64,000 nucleotides of DNA, from assembly GCF_019263745.1 (NCBI RefSeq), contig NZ_CP077107.1:1054001-1118000 (forward strand), written 5' to 3'. Made by a program: the position numbers and the translations under genes. This DNA comes from Methanospirillum hungatei. GTDB lineage: Archaea > Halobacteriota > Methanomicrobia > Methanomicrobiales > Methanospirillaceae. The notes under the pieces are model-generated. The model was not told the origin of the DNA and did not search any database. It worked only from the letters and a program-made list of their open reading frames with translations. Positions 9,029-18,391 of this stretch are shown here, in pieces. The stretch's first letter is position 1; each line of letters starts with the position of its first letter.

Positions 9029-10816
9029 CTACGTTTTTTTATTGTTTTCCTCAACCACCCGGCTATCATCGATCAAATTAAAAGGAACTGGTAACTTCCT
9101 AAAATATGACTCCAGGGCATCGATATCAGCCGGACCGATAGTAACATTCACTCCCGAGTCCCACCCTGGTGTAAACTCTCCCATCCCATATGCCATGTAA
9201 TAATTCATCGCTACCGAATACGTGGCATTGTGACTAATTTCATTACCATTCACCCATATCCGGGTTACCTTGTCTCCAACAGGTCGTGAAAGATTATACC
9301 AGTATACCAAACCTGATACGGACAGGTTCTCTTCTGGTTTCGGCTCTTCCCATTGACGTTCCAGGATATCTTTGATTTGCGATCCGTTCAGCTCACGCGA
9401 TGCAACCCGTGGACGGCTGTACCATCCTCCATACTCCTCGGCCATCGATGCATCCGGTGGAAGCACCCTCTCAAGATCTGCCCAGGTGATAATCCCTGCC
9501 GGAATATCTGCATGAAGAGAGCCGGCAAGTTCTCCCGAGGTTACAAACGCAATCTCCGTACCCATGGCATCCCGTTGTGAATCAGCAACCAGATTTCCAA
9601 GCGATGATTCACCCTTTTTATTCTGTATACGGCTAATATTTATTATCGTAGTCGAGATGAACTCTGATTCCACCTGACTTACAGTATCCTGTACATCCTC
9701 TAGCAGTCTTTGGATGTCCGGATCAGGTTCCACCCCAGCCTGATCTGCATAAACCGGAACGATAATCGCGGATTTACTTATTATATCCCTGCTTCGTCGG
9801 TCAATAGATACATTTACATCTGCATATGCCTTTCCATACGAGTATGCCTGCACAACCAGGACATCTTTCTTACCAGTGTTTGGCAGATAAGCATTGGTAA
9901 AATCATGTGAGTGAGATGCAAGAACAACATCAACATCAGGGTCAAGTTGAGCCGTAATATTTTCGACCGGACCGGTTACATTACATCCCGTTCGGGTCGG
10001 CCCTTCATATGACTCCTGGTTTCCACCTTCATGTAAAAGAACGACAAATGCATGAACTCCCTGTTCCTGCAGGGATGGAATGTACCTGTTAATCCCATCT
10101 GATTCATTGAGAAATTTTACCATCTCCACATTCATGGGCAATTCAAGGATGGGGGTCTCGATAGATACCGCACCGATAAAGGCAACCGGAATCCCCTCGA
10201 TGTACCGGATAGTATATGGCGGAAATAATGGTGTATCATTTTCTTTCCAGACAACATTGGCACAAATTACATCAGCAGCCATACCAGGATAAGGATCAAC
10301 GATATGAGGAATATCTGAAGAACCATTCCCTCCCTTGACCTTCCTGAATAATTCATCAGGACCATTGTTGAACTCATGGTTTCCAGGGATTGAAATAACA
10401 TTACAATAGTCATGTTTCTTTTCTTTCCTTCCCATGCAATTTTCATTTGCAAAGATATTGAAGAAAAGAACTGTTGGTTCATCAAGAAGGAGAGCCGAAT
10501 ACCGTGGTGAAGCCCCGACTGTATCTCCAGTCAGTGTAAGAATGACATTACCATTGCCAGGTGTATTCATCACTGCTTTCAGAGACGAAGCAAGAAACGG
10601 AGCACCTCCTGCTGAACGATTATGCTGGTCATGCCCGGGAAACAGGTGTCCATGAAAATCATTTACTGCCAGAATCTGCAGATGAACCGGAGATGATGTT
10701 TCATTATAAATAATCCCAGTAAAGAAAGAACTGATGATAATTATCGCCAGGATAACTGACATAATACAAAAAAAACTGAGCCATTTCATAAATAGATACC
10801 AGATAGTATTACTCAT
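9029..10816 (-). CDS. Membrane-anchored 5'-nucleotidase / 2',3'-cyclic phosphodiesterase (UshA family)
   Basis: A 595-residue protein with an N-terminal hydrophobic anchor (residues about 12-37) that places the enzyme outside the cell. The metallophosphatase motifs are all present in order: VNDFHGHLFPG, LTGDTVGASP, IPGNHEFNNGPDEL and LASHSHDF, which bind two metal ions. The C-terminal half carries the 5'-nucleotidase substrate domain (GNLVADSQRDAMGTEIAFVTSG). The family hydrolyses extracellular nucleotides to nucleosides and phosphate. An alternative start is the ATG at 10789. It is divergent from the CobN gene and shares a 107-base AT-rich gap with it. Confidence 0.9.
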   Translation of the reverse strand: MSNTIWYLFMKWLSFFCIMSVILAIIIISSFFTGIIYNETSSPVHLQILAVNDFHGHLFPGHDQHNRSAGGAPFLASSLKAVMNTPGNGNVILTLTGDTVGASPRYSALLLDEPTVLFFNIFANENCMGRKEKKHDYCNVISIPGNHEFNNGPDELFRKVKGGNGSSDIPHIVDPYPGMAADVICANVVWKENDTPLFPPYTIRYIEGIPVAFIGAVSIETPILELPMNVEMVKFLNESDGINRYIPSLQEQGVHAFVVLLHEGGNQESYEGPTRTGCNVTGPVENITAQLDPDVDVVLASHSHDFTNAYLPNTGKKDVLVVQAYSYGKAYADVNVSIDRRSRDIISKSAIIVPVYADQAGVEPDPDIQRLLEDVQDTVSQVESEFISTTIINISRIQNKKGESSLGNLVADSQRDAMGTEIAFVTSGELAGSLHADIPAGIITWADLERVLPPDASMAEEYGGWYSRPRVASRELNGSQIKDILERQWEEPKPEENLSVSGLVYWYNLSRPVGDKVTRIWVNGNEISHNATYSVAMNYYMAYGMGEFTPGWDSGVNVTIGPADIDALESYFRKLPVPFNLIDDSRVVEENNKKT

Positions 10817-10923
10817 ATGAATTATGTATCTTTTTTTAACTTAAATAAAAAAATCTTTATCTATTATCGATGACGTTAATTCAGTATTAAGATACAAAGA
10901 GCACCCTACTGGAGGACATACAG

Positions 10924-13900
10924 GTGAAAATATTCTATATCAGCGCTGGAACGGGTGAAAATCCCTGGATTATGAATGCCGCATCCACATGCAGGGAGAA
11001 TGGAAGAAGCGTAGATGCATTTCAGGCTACATCCGAACTGATTGATTCAGAAGAAAAGGAATTTGCAAGAATTCTAAATGAATTATATGATACACATCTC
11101 CTTCTGATAGATAATCATGGAAGTGCGACCTATTTCAAAAAATTTGACCGTTTAATTGCGAAGGCCAAAGACCTTCATATTCCAACCTTCGTCTGCAGTT
11201 CGGTTCCGGAGGAGATGAAAGACTTCCGTATCCTCTTTCCTTTTAGCACAGATGATTATGAGTTTGTTCATTCCTGCCTGGAACTGAGTGGGCTTGAAAA
11301 TACAATCTCTCTCATTCTTTGGGCCTGCAAAACCATCGGAGGAGAAAATATTGAGATCCCTCCTCTCCTGTATCCTCCGACAGAAGGATTCTATCATCCG
11401 TCGCTTCCTGAAATCTACGACTATCCATCCCATGAAAAGAGGCTGGATAAGGAAAAACCAACTATAGGAATTCTTCTCCACCAGTTTTATTATATCAGAA
11501 AAAATCTGCTCCCCATCAATGCTCTCATTTCATCTTTAGAAGCTAAAGGGATGAATGCCCTCCCTTTCTTCCTGGTTACCAGTCCGAATGAAGTCACCGG
11601 TGCAATTGGAATCAGGAAATTTATTGAAAAATACCTGATCAGGGATGGAAAACCCATCATTGGTGTCCTGATCATTAACATGTCATTTTCCCAGATATCC
11701 CTCTCTGATCCTGGTGATGGGACGAAAAACGGACCAGTTTATAATTTTTTCATCGATCTGAATGTCCCCCTGCTCCAGACCATAACCATGTACCGATCAT
11801 ACGAAACCTGGTCTCAGGATGACCAGGGCTTATCGGTTATGGAGATCTCATCAGGAGTGATCTGGCCTGAATTTGACGGACAGATTATTGCAATTCCCCT
11901 CGGGTCAACCGGTGAATATGAAGGCAGAAAGAATGTGAGTATTCCCATACCAGGACGTGTTGACCGGATTGCAGAAATGGCCCTTCGCTGGTCCATCCTG
12001 AAAAGAACCCCGAACAATGAGAGAAAGATTGCTATCCTCCTGTACCAGTACACCGGAGAGACTGAAGCCCTTGGTGATGCAGGAGGTCTTGATACCCCGC
12101 AGAGTGTCATCGGAATCCTGCGAAGATTAAAGGATACTGGTTATATCGTAGATCATATTCCGGAGACAGGAAATGAACTGATAGAGGGGATGATTGCCGG
12201 CCTTACCAACGACACCCGCTGGATATCTGATAAGCAGATGCAGGAGCGATCCGTTGATCTGGTCTGTCCTGAATTATACTTTGAATGGTTTACAAAAATC
12301 CCAATGAAGAACCAGGAGAAGATATCAGCAGACTGGGGTCAGGCACCTGGTGAGATTCTGGTATCAGGCGGGGATTTTTGCATTCCTGGCCAAGTAAACG
12401 GAAATATCTTCATCGGCATCCAGCCTCCCCGTGGGCTGTTTGAAAAGGTCGAGTCATTAATTCACTCAAATGATATGGTCATGCCCCACCAGTATCTTGC
12501 TTATTACAGGTGGATGAAACATGTCTTCGGTGCCCATGCGATAATCCATATGGGCACTCACGGAACCCTTGAATGGCTCCCCGGAAAGGGAAATGCGTTG
12601 TCAGAGGAGTGCTATCCGGATGTCATTCTCGAAGATATGCCCCATGTCTATCCCTACATTATGAATGATCCCGGTGAGGGAATTCAGGCAAAAAGGAGGA
12701 GCTGGTCAGTCCTGCTTGACCACCTGGTCCCGGCGATGATGAGAGCAGAGGGATATGGAGATCTCTTGCAGCTTGATACCATTCTTCAGGATTATATCAG
12801 GGCGAAAAGAGGCGGAGAGGAGCAGAAAGCAACCGACCTGATCACAGAAGTCCAGACCATTGTTCTTGCCAGAAACCTGACAAATGACCTAAATATTCCA
12901 GTAGACGCAGGAATTGAAGCCATCGCTGACAATGCGGAACGTCTCTACGATTATATTTGTGAAGTGCGGGATGTTATCATCAAGGACGGTCTGCATATCT
13001 TTGGACAGCCCCCGGTTGATGAACGTTTCCTGGAGATGATCTATGCCCTCACCCGGCTTGAAAATGGGAAAAACCCATCACTGCGGGAATCAGTCGCTGA
13101 AACATTTGATCTCTCTCTTCAGGATCTTTTGGATAATCCATCAGGCTTTCATGAACATCATGGATTAACTAACGGAGCTCTTGTTGACTTGATAGACACC
13201 CGTTGCCAACAGTTGATCGGGAAGATGGCTGAATTTGAATTTGACAAAGAACAGGTAATTTCTCATATTAGAAAAGAGTATGGAGAGGATTATAAGGATC
13301 TTGAAACATGTTGCACGTTCATCTGTGACGATGTGGTGACTCGGTTAAACCAGACAACCGATGAACTCACAAATATGATACGAGGGCTTGATGCAGGATA
13401 TGTTCCACCCGGCCCTTGTGGCGACCCGACAAGAGGGAATGTCCACCTTCTCCCTACGGGAAGGAACTGTTTCTCCATTGATCCGGCTACAATACCGACA
13501 CCAGCAGCATGGAAGACCGGGAAAGACATGGCTGACCAGATGATCGAGCGGTATATCACCGAAAAAGGAGAATACCCGCAGAAAGTCGGTATCGTTGTAT
13601 GGGCCACGGACACTATGCGGACCGGTGGTGATGACATAGCCTATATCTTCTGGCTTATGGGATTACGGCCAGTATGGTCTTCCCGTGGCGGAGCAGTGAC
13701 CGGTCTTGAGGTAATCCCTGCAAAAGAACTGGGCAGACCACGCATTGATGTAACTCTCCGGATAAGCGGCCTGTTCCGGGACAGCTACCCCAATCTTGTA
13801 CAGCTGATTGATGAAGGCGTTGAGACCATAGCAACCCTCGATGAATCAGAAGAGGTCAATTACCTCTCATCACACTTAAAGCAGGACATGTTGGCAAAAT

Positions 13901-14676
13901 TAAAAGAAGGACTCTCAGAACAGGAGGCCAGGGATATGGCACTGATTCGTATATTCGGTGATCCTCCCGGAAATCATGGATGTGCTGTAGGTGAAGTTGT
14001 CCATGCATCTTCCTGGCAGGACAGGAAAGACCTGGCCGATGTATATACCACCTGGGGTGCCCATGCCTATGGCAGAAAATTCAGGGGAGAAAAAGTCCCT
14101 GAAATCTTCAAAGAACAGTTTGCACAATTGGATGTGACGGTGAAAAACCGAGTATCTCGTGAATTTGATATCCTTGATGTTGATGATGATTACATCTTCC
14201 TTGGCGGGATGAATGCCTGTGTGAAGGCATATGGGAATAAAGATCCAGTATCGGTAATCGGGGAAGCTTCAGATCCTAAAAATGTCAAAACCCGTCTGCT
14301 TGATGAAGAGATCAGGTTTATTTTCCGGAGCAGAGTCCTCAATCCCCGCTGGATAGACGGTTTAAAACCCCACGGTTTCAGAGGTGTGCAGGAGGTCATG
14401 AACACCATCGAGTATACGTTTGGGTGGGATGTGACCTCCGATGCCGTCGATGACTGGGAGTATCAGGCTGCTGCAGAACATTTTCTCTTTGATGAAGAAA
14501 ACCGAAAGTGGATTGAAGAGAATAATCCATATGCCATGCATAACATCGTAGGAAGGCTCCTTGAAGCATATGAACGGGGATTCTGGGAGACTGACGATGA
14601 GACAATAAAAAAATTACAAGATATATACCTCGAGTCAGAGGAGTATCTTGAACGGATGGGGGATTTAAATGAATAA
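10924..14676 (+). CDS. cobN: CobN/BchH-type metallochelatase large subunit
   Basis: A 1,250-residue protein of the length expected for CobN. The family block HMGTHGTLEWLPGK starts at residue 542 and is followed by IMNDPGEGIQAKRR. Later come WSSRGGAVTGLEVIPAKE and DVTLRISGLFRDSYPN, all hallmarks of the tetrapyrrole-binding large subunit of ATP-dependent cobalt or magnesium chelatases. It works with AAA+ subunits of BchI/BchD type, and such genes lie on the opposite strand at 23.9-26.8 kb. The GTG start is supported by GGAGG at 10911-10915, eight bases upstream. Which metal and which macrocycle it handles cannot be read from sequence. In methanogens a cobN-like gene is often not part of cobalamin synthesis, where CbiK or CbiX inserts cobalt early. 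Confidence 0.92.
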   Translation: MKIFYISAGTGENPWIMNAASTCRENGRSVDAFQATSELIDSEEKEFARILNELYDTHLLLIDNHGSATYFKKFDRLIAKAKDLHIPTFVCSSVPEEMKDFRILFPFSTDDYEFVHSCLELSGLENTISLILWACKTIGGENIEIPPLLYPPTEGFYHPSLPEIYDYPSHEKRLDKEKPTIGILLHQFYYIRKNLLPINALISSLEAKGMNALPFFLVTSPNEVTGAIGIRKFIEKYLIRDGKPIIGVLIINMSFSQISLSDPGDGTKNGPVYNFFIDLNVPLLQTITMYRSYETWSQDDQGLSVMEISSGVIWPEFDGQIIAIPLGSTGEYEGRKNVSIPIPGRVDRIAEMALRWSILKRTPNNERKIAILLYQYTGETEALGDAGGLDTPQSVIGILRRLKDTGYIVDHIPETGNELIEGMIAGLTNDTRWISDKQMQERSVDLVCPELYFEWFTKIPMKNQEKISADWGQAPGEILVSGGDFCIPGQVNGNIFIGIQPPRGLFEKVESLIHSNDMVMPHQYLAYYRWMKHVFGAHAIIHMGTHGTLEWLPGKGNALSEECYPDVILEDMPHVYPYIMNDPGEGIQAKRRSWSVLLDHLVPAMMRAEGYGDLLQLDTILQDYIRAKRGGEEQKATDLITEVQTIVLARNLTNDLNIPVDAGIEAIADNAERLYDYICEVRDVIIKDGLHIFGQPPVDERFLEMIYALTRLENGKNPSLRESVAETFDLSLQDLLDNPSGFHEHHGLTNGALVDLIDTRCQQLIGKMAEFEFDKEQVISHIRKEYGEDYKDLETCCTFICDDVVTRLNQTTDELTNMIRGLDAGYVPPGPCGDPTRGNVHLLPTGRNCFSIDPATIPTPAAWKTGKDMADQMIERYITEKGEYPQKVGIVVWATDTMRTGGDDIAYIFWLMGLRPVWSSRGGAVTGLEVIPAKELGRPRIDVTLRISGLFRDSYPNLVQLIDEGVETIATLDESEEVNYLSSHLKQDMLAKLKEGLSEQEARDMALIRIFGDPPGNHGCAVGEVVHASSWQDRKDLADVYTTWGAHAYGRKFRGEKVPEIFKEQFAQLDVTVKNRVSREFDILDVDDDYIFLGGMNACVKAYGNKDPVSVIGEASDPKNVKTRLLDEEIRFIFRSRVLNPRWIDGLKPHGFRGVQEVMNTIEYTFGWDVTSDAVDDWEYQAAAEHFLFDEENRKWIEENNPYAMHNIVGRLLEAYERGFWETDDETIKKLQDIYLESEEYLERMGDLNE

Positions 14677-14733
14677 TCCGACGAGATTCTTATTAAAAAC
14701 TTATGTTTCCACTTTTCGGAGTGATGCTGATTC

Positions 14734-15690
14734 ATGGTAGCAATACAGACAGAAAACCTGACTAAAAATTTCGGAGCTCTGTGTGCTGTAGATGATCTAA
14801 CACTAGAGGCTGACAAAGAGATATTCGGTCTTCTTGGACCGAACGGATCCGGGAAAACCACAACCGTCCTGATGCTGACAACGCTTCTTGCCCAGACAAA
14901 GGGTCAGGCATGGATCTGCGGGTATGATACCAGAAAGGAACCGGATAAAGTCAGGAGTTCCCTCAGTTATGTTCCTCAGGATATGGCCATTGACACCAAC
15001 CTGACCGGACGGGAAAACATGATGATCTTTGCAAAATTGTACGGTATTTCACATCCAAAGGAACGGGTCGATGAGATACTTGGTGTCATGGAGTTATCTG
15101 ACCGTGCAGACGACCAGGCTAAGACATATTCCGGAGGGATGAGAAGGAGACTAGAACTGGCAGAGGCCCTTGTTCATGAACCTGATGTTATCTTTCTTGA
15201 CGAACCTACACTTGGGCTTGATGTCGGAGCCAGAAAAATAATCTGGGAACATATTCATGCCCTGAACCGGAAAGGAATGACAATATTTGTAACCACCCAT
15301 TACATGGACGAGGCTGATCACTTCTGCGACCGGGTCGGAATCATCAATCATGGGAAAATCGCAGCCCTCGGGAAACCATCAGACCTGAAATCACTTCTGA
15401 TGAAAGATATTATTTCTGTCACTATAGAGGGCGAATACCATCCAATAGAAGAGGAAAACATTATTTTTGTTGGCCAGTCGGATAATGAGATCTCATTTAC
15501 CGCTGAAAATGGACGTGAAGCCCTCGCAATTCTTGCTGATGCCCTTACTCGTTCAGGAAACAGGATAAAATCTATGGAACTTCGTGAACCTTCCCTTGAT
15601 GATGTCTTTCTGCAATCCGTGGGTAGGCAGGAAGAACCGCAGGGATTTGAAGAGTGGAAATACCGGATGATGCTTCGGAGGAGAACATGA
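14734..15690 (+). CDS. ABC-2 type exporter ATPase (DrrA/CcmA-like)
   Basis: A 318-residue ATPase with Walker A GPNGSGKTT, signature TYSGGMRRRLELA, Walker B VIFLDEPTLGLD and the switch His in FVTTHYMDEAD. The C-terminal 80 residues (IKSMELREPSLDDVFL) are typical of DrrA-like drug or polysaccharide exporters. The start at 14734 has GGAGTGAT eight bases upstream. It lies 57 bases after the CobN-like gene in the same direction and overlaps its permease by ATGA. This hints that a product or intermediate of the chelatase locus is exported, or that the pump protects the cell. That link is inference. Confidence 0.9.
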   Translation: MVAIQTENLTKNFGALCAVDDLTLEADKEIFGLLGPNGSGKTTTVLMLTTLLAQTKGQAWICGYDTRKEPDKVRSSLSYVPQDMAIDTNLTGRENMMIFAKLYGISHPKERVDEILGVMELSDRADDQAKTYSGGMRRRLELAEALVHEPDVIFLDEPTLGLDVGARKIIWEHIHALNRKGMTIFVTTHYMDEADHFCDRVGIINHGKIAALGKPSDLKSLLMKDIISVTIEGEYHPIEEENIIFVGQSDNEISFTAENGREALAILADALTRSGNRIKSMELREPSLDDVFLQSVGRQEEPQGFEEWKYRMMLRRRT

Positions 15691-16412
15691 AAGGAGTACT
15701 CACATATATTGAAAGGGATTTCATCAGGTGGATCCGGTACCGGGTTGGGGTAATCTCAAGCCTTGTCCTCCCTGCTGCATGGCTGCTCTTTGTCGGGCTT
15801 GCCCTGCCGGTCCAGTTTACCGGAAATTACCTGGATTTTATTACTCCCGGCATCCTTGTTATGACCATTCTGACTGCCGGAATATCCAGTGGTTCTCTTC
15901 TCATGTTTGATAAAATGCTTGGATTTTTAAATAAATTCCTTGCCATGCCAGTACCCCGTGAAAGTATCCTTATCAGTAAAATTCTCTTCATCACGTTCCG
16001 GGGGATCATTCAGACAAGTATTATTCTCATCCTTGCGACCCTTATCGGTGCCTCTCTATTAAACCCGGTCCAGTATGGCATGATTTATCTCATACTTTTC
16101 CTGTTTGGTGTTTTCATCGCTGCATTTTCAACGACGGTAGCCCTGTACCTCGATGATCATGACTCATTTGCCGCATTTACTGCTATGGTCACCATGCCCT
16201 TATTTTTTACTTCAAGTGCGCTGATGCCCTATGAGGTGATGCCGGACTGGCTTCGCATGATTGCTCAGGTAAATCCACTCAGTTATGCAATTGATGCAAT
16301 ACGGGAGTTAGGAACCGGTATCATCCCAGTGGTTCCGATTTTTGTTCTTACCTTGTTTGCTGCATTTATTGTGGTAATTTCCGGATATGTATTCAGAAGA
16401 GTAACAGTTTAG
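15687..16412 (+). CDS. ABC-2 type exporter permease
   Basis: A 241-residue membrane protein with about six hydrophobic segments and the ABC-2 motifs NKFLAMPVPRESILISK and FFTSSALMPYEVMPDWLR, followed by NPLSYAIDAIRE. I start it at 15687, where ATG overlaps the ATPase stop. The longer reading from 15654 would lie within the ATPase gene. It forms the membrane channel for the preceding ATPase, probably as a dimer. The substrate is unknown. The two genes with cobN look like one transcript. Confidence 0.88.
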   Translation: MKGVLTYIERDFIRWIRYRVGVISSLVLPAAWLLFVGLALPVQFTGNYLDFITPGILVMTILTAGISSGSLLMFDKMLGFLNKFLAMPVPRESILISKILFITFRGIIQTSIILILATLIGASLLNPVQYGMIYLILFLFGVFIAAFSTTVALYLDDHDSFAAFTAMVTMPLFFTSSALMPYEVMPDWLRMIAQVNPLSYAIDAIRELGTGIIPVVPIFVLTLFAAFIVVISGYVFRRVTV

Positions 16413-16429
16413 AAAAAAATAGTGCTAAT

Positions 16430-16879
16430 TTATTGAAATAGTAATGAGATTCCATCAATATTTTTAAAATCTGAATCAAAGGATGCCAAGGACTGAATAT
16501 TATTTTCCATACAGGTGGCAATAATGAGAGCATCACCAGACAAAAGATGATATTTCGCTGCAATTTGTGATATCAATAACGTATTTGTGCTATCGGCATA
16601 GATTGTAAAATCCATAAACAAAATATTAAGGCGTTCGATAAAATCCAAAAGACAATCGTATCCGTTTTTCCGTATAAATTTGCGGACAGCAGCGACAGAT
16701 TCAATCCCACAACGTTCACGGAGTAATATTTTTGTTCCGACATGCAGAGCTTCCTGATATATTATTGGGGATACGACGAGTCGGTTTAGAGACGTTTCAA
16801 TAAACCCGCGAATTGTATCAGAATCAGGGGTTTCAATTATCGCGGGGACGATTATTGAGGTATCTATAAAGGTATCCAT
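16430..16879 (-). CDS. PIN-domain toxin (VapC-like)
   Basis: A 149-residue PIN-domain protein. The acidic residues expected to hold Mg2+ are visible at D6 (FIDTS), E43 (YQEAL), D116 (LSGDALIIA) and D135 (ASFDSDF). The family consists of ribonucleases that act as toxins in toxin-antitoxin pairs. Its start overlaps the small DUF104-type gene upstream by 16 bases, which is the usual antitoxin-toxin order. The pair sits between the ABC-2 permease and the nitrogenase-like genes and separates the two transcripts of the tetrapyrrole locus. Confidence 0.85.
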   Translation of the reverse strand: MDTFIDTSIIVPAIIETPDSDTIRGFIETSLNRLVVSPIIYQEALHVGTKILLRERCGIESVAAVRKFIRKNGYDCLLDFIERLNILFMDFTIYADSTNTLLISQIAAKYHLLSGDALIIATCMENNIQSLASFDSDFKNIDGISLLFQ

Positions 16880-17055
16880 GATTCGTCCCGAAGTGACCGG
16901 ATGTATTCGCGACTAACAGGTGTTTGAATTTTAATTGTTTCGAAAGGTAATTTTTTCTCTATATGTACAACTACCCGCTCTCCTTCTTTTAAATTTAAAG
17001 GTTTTATGGGCCTGAGAACGGTCCCCGAATAAATGCATTCGATTGTTTCTGACAT
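16864..17055 (-). CDS. DUF104 / AF2212-like antitoxin
   Basis: A 63-residue protein with the family pattern CIYSGTVLRPIKPLNLKEGERVVV, here split as YSGTVLRP and LKEGERV. DUF104 proteins are small beta-barrel-like antitoxins found directly upstream of PIN toxins in archaea. The C-terminal half (REYIRSLRDESW) probably folds onto the toxin. It overlaps the PIN gene by 16 bases. The upstream AT-rich gap to 17114 (58 bases) presumably contains its promoter. Confidence 0.8.
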   Translation of the reverse strand: MSETIECIYSGTVLRPIKPLNLKEGERVVVHIEKKLPFETIKIQTPVSREYIRSLRDESWIPL

Positions 17056-17113
17056 GATTCTTAATACTACATTATATTATTGACATTATAACCTCTCCTA
17101 TTTTTTGGAAACA

Positions 17114-18391
17114 CTATTTGTATCGAATCGTATCGAAAATAAAATCAAGTAACCATAACGCCCCGGTTCCTCCAAGAAAGGTTCTTTCGGTGAAATAAAT
17201 ATCATTTGTCGTCCGGTTAAACAGTTCCACCGACTTCACACATCTACCGGAGAGTTCAAGATCTTTACCGGTCAGACTATCACCAAAATAGAGGTGAAAT
17301 GGCACATCTCCTGCATCTGCCTGAAAGCAACAGGACAATTGGTAAAACTCTAAAAATTTTTTCAGGGATTGAACCATCTCGCCATCTTTTCCATCAGTAC
17401 AATTCACAGATACCGGTAACATACCAAGATATTCATACAGCCACGTAGTTAAGGGATACACGAAAGAAGAATCTCCCCGAACGGAAAAGGTAGCCCCTTT
17501 CGGATACCCTGCCTCATGGTGATACCGCGATAACTGGTGAAATGCATGAGTCCGTTTTTTTCGAAGATATGCAAGTGCAGGTGCAGGATCCTGTCCCGTT
17601 GCCTCTGCAACCGTGTTAATCCATACTTCTGTGGGGCCAAAACCCACCGGTGCTCCGGATGGTGAGGTTACAAATGGGATCCCAAATTCTTCTTTGTAAA
17701 ATTCCGCCGTTTTTCGGGAATATTCCGGATGGATCATAAGATTACAGGAAGCGGTAGTCGATTCACGAAGTTCTGCTACACAGGAACCTCCCCCTGGCAC
17801 TGAAACAACACAAAGACCCATCAGTTCACAAAGGTGCATAATTTCAGCAATATTACCCTGCCAGTATTTCTGGTACATTGAAAACCCAAGAAGATTAACC
17901 CGGTTTTTTATCCGGGGGAGCCGGTTGAGCTGTAACCAGCGAAGAATAGCAGCAATAGTTAAATCAAAACCATATGAAAAAGGATGGGAATAGGGAGCCC
18001 CTTCAATAGCCATACACCGATCATCAAGAGATGCATCTTTGAGGAACCGGTTTATATCATCACCAATAAGTGAAGCCCCAGGGGAATTTACAACCGCAAG
18101 AAAAGCATCTCCTTTATCGGCCACAAGAGGAAGAACTGCCTTAAGTTTTTCTGCACATCCCAGAATATAGTCATCACGGTCAAGATATGTACAGGGAATC
18201 CTGGATTGTCCAAAGAAAAAGGGCTCTTCAAAGGAACGCCGGTTCAGGGAATTTTCTCGTGGAAAATGTCGGTCTGAAAAATAGGCAGGATTGCCTCTGC
18301 ATCCGGTGGGACCGTTCATAACTGCACGTGCATCCGCTATTCCCTCAATGGCAAGGAGAGTCCCGATAAAGCCATCCGGATCAAGAATCAT
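17114..18391 (-). CDS. Nitrogenase-like component 1 subunit (NifK/BchB-like)
   Basis: A 425-residue protein of the oxidoreductase/nitrogenase component 1 family. The N-terminal region has NGPTGC (Cys31), IPCTYLDRDDYILGC (Cys67, Cys79) and then VNSPGASLIGDD, where Ser103 stands at the position usually held by Cys in TTC...IGDD. Further on, PGGGSCVAELRE and PSGAPVGFGPT match the later alpha/beta domains. It overlaps the preceding NifH-NifD fusion by four bases, so it is probably the second half of a BchNB- or NifDK-like heterotetramer. Full nitrogenase is excluded by its small size and lack of NifE/N/B genes nearby. A tetrapyrrole or related ring reductase is the most plausible role. Confidence 0.85.
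   Translation of the reverse strand: MILDPDGFIGTLLAIEGIADARAVMNGPTGCRGNPAYFSDRHFPRENSLNRRSFEEPFFFGQSRIPCTYLDRDDYILGCAEKLKAVLPLVADKGDAFLAVVNSPGASLIGDDINRFLKDASLDDRCMAIEGAPYSHPFSYGFDLTIAAILRWLQLNRLPRIKNRVNLLGFSMYQKYWQGNIAEIMHLCELMGLCVVSVPGGGSCVAELRESTTASCNLMIHPEYSRKTAEFYKEEFGIPFVTSPSGAPVGFGPTEVWINTVAEATGQDPAPALAYLRKKRTHAFHQLSRYHHEAGYPKGATFSVRGDSSFVYPLTTWLYEYLGMLPVSVNCTDGKDGEMVQSLKKFLEFYQLSCCFQADAGDVPFHLYFGDSLTGKDLELSGRCVKSVELFNRTTNDIYFTERTFLGGTGALWLLDFIFDTIRYK

Noticed and set aside
10924-14676. Aerobic cobalamin CobN acting in B12 synthesis
   Set aside because: A methanogen uses early cobalt insertion, no other aerobic-pathway genes are present, and the neighbours are a reductase and importers.
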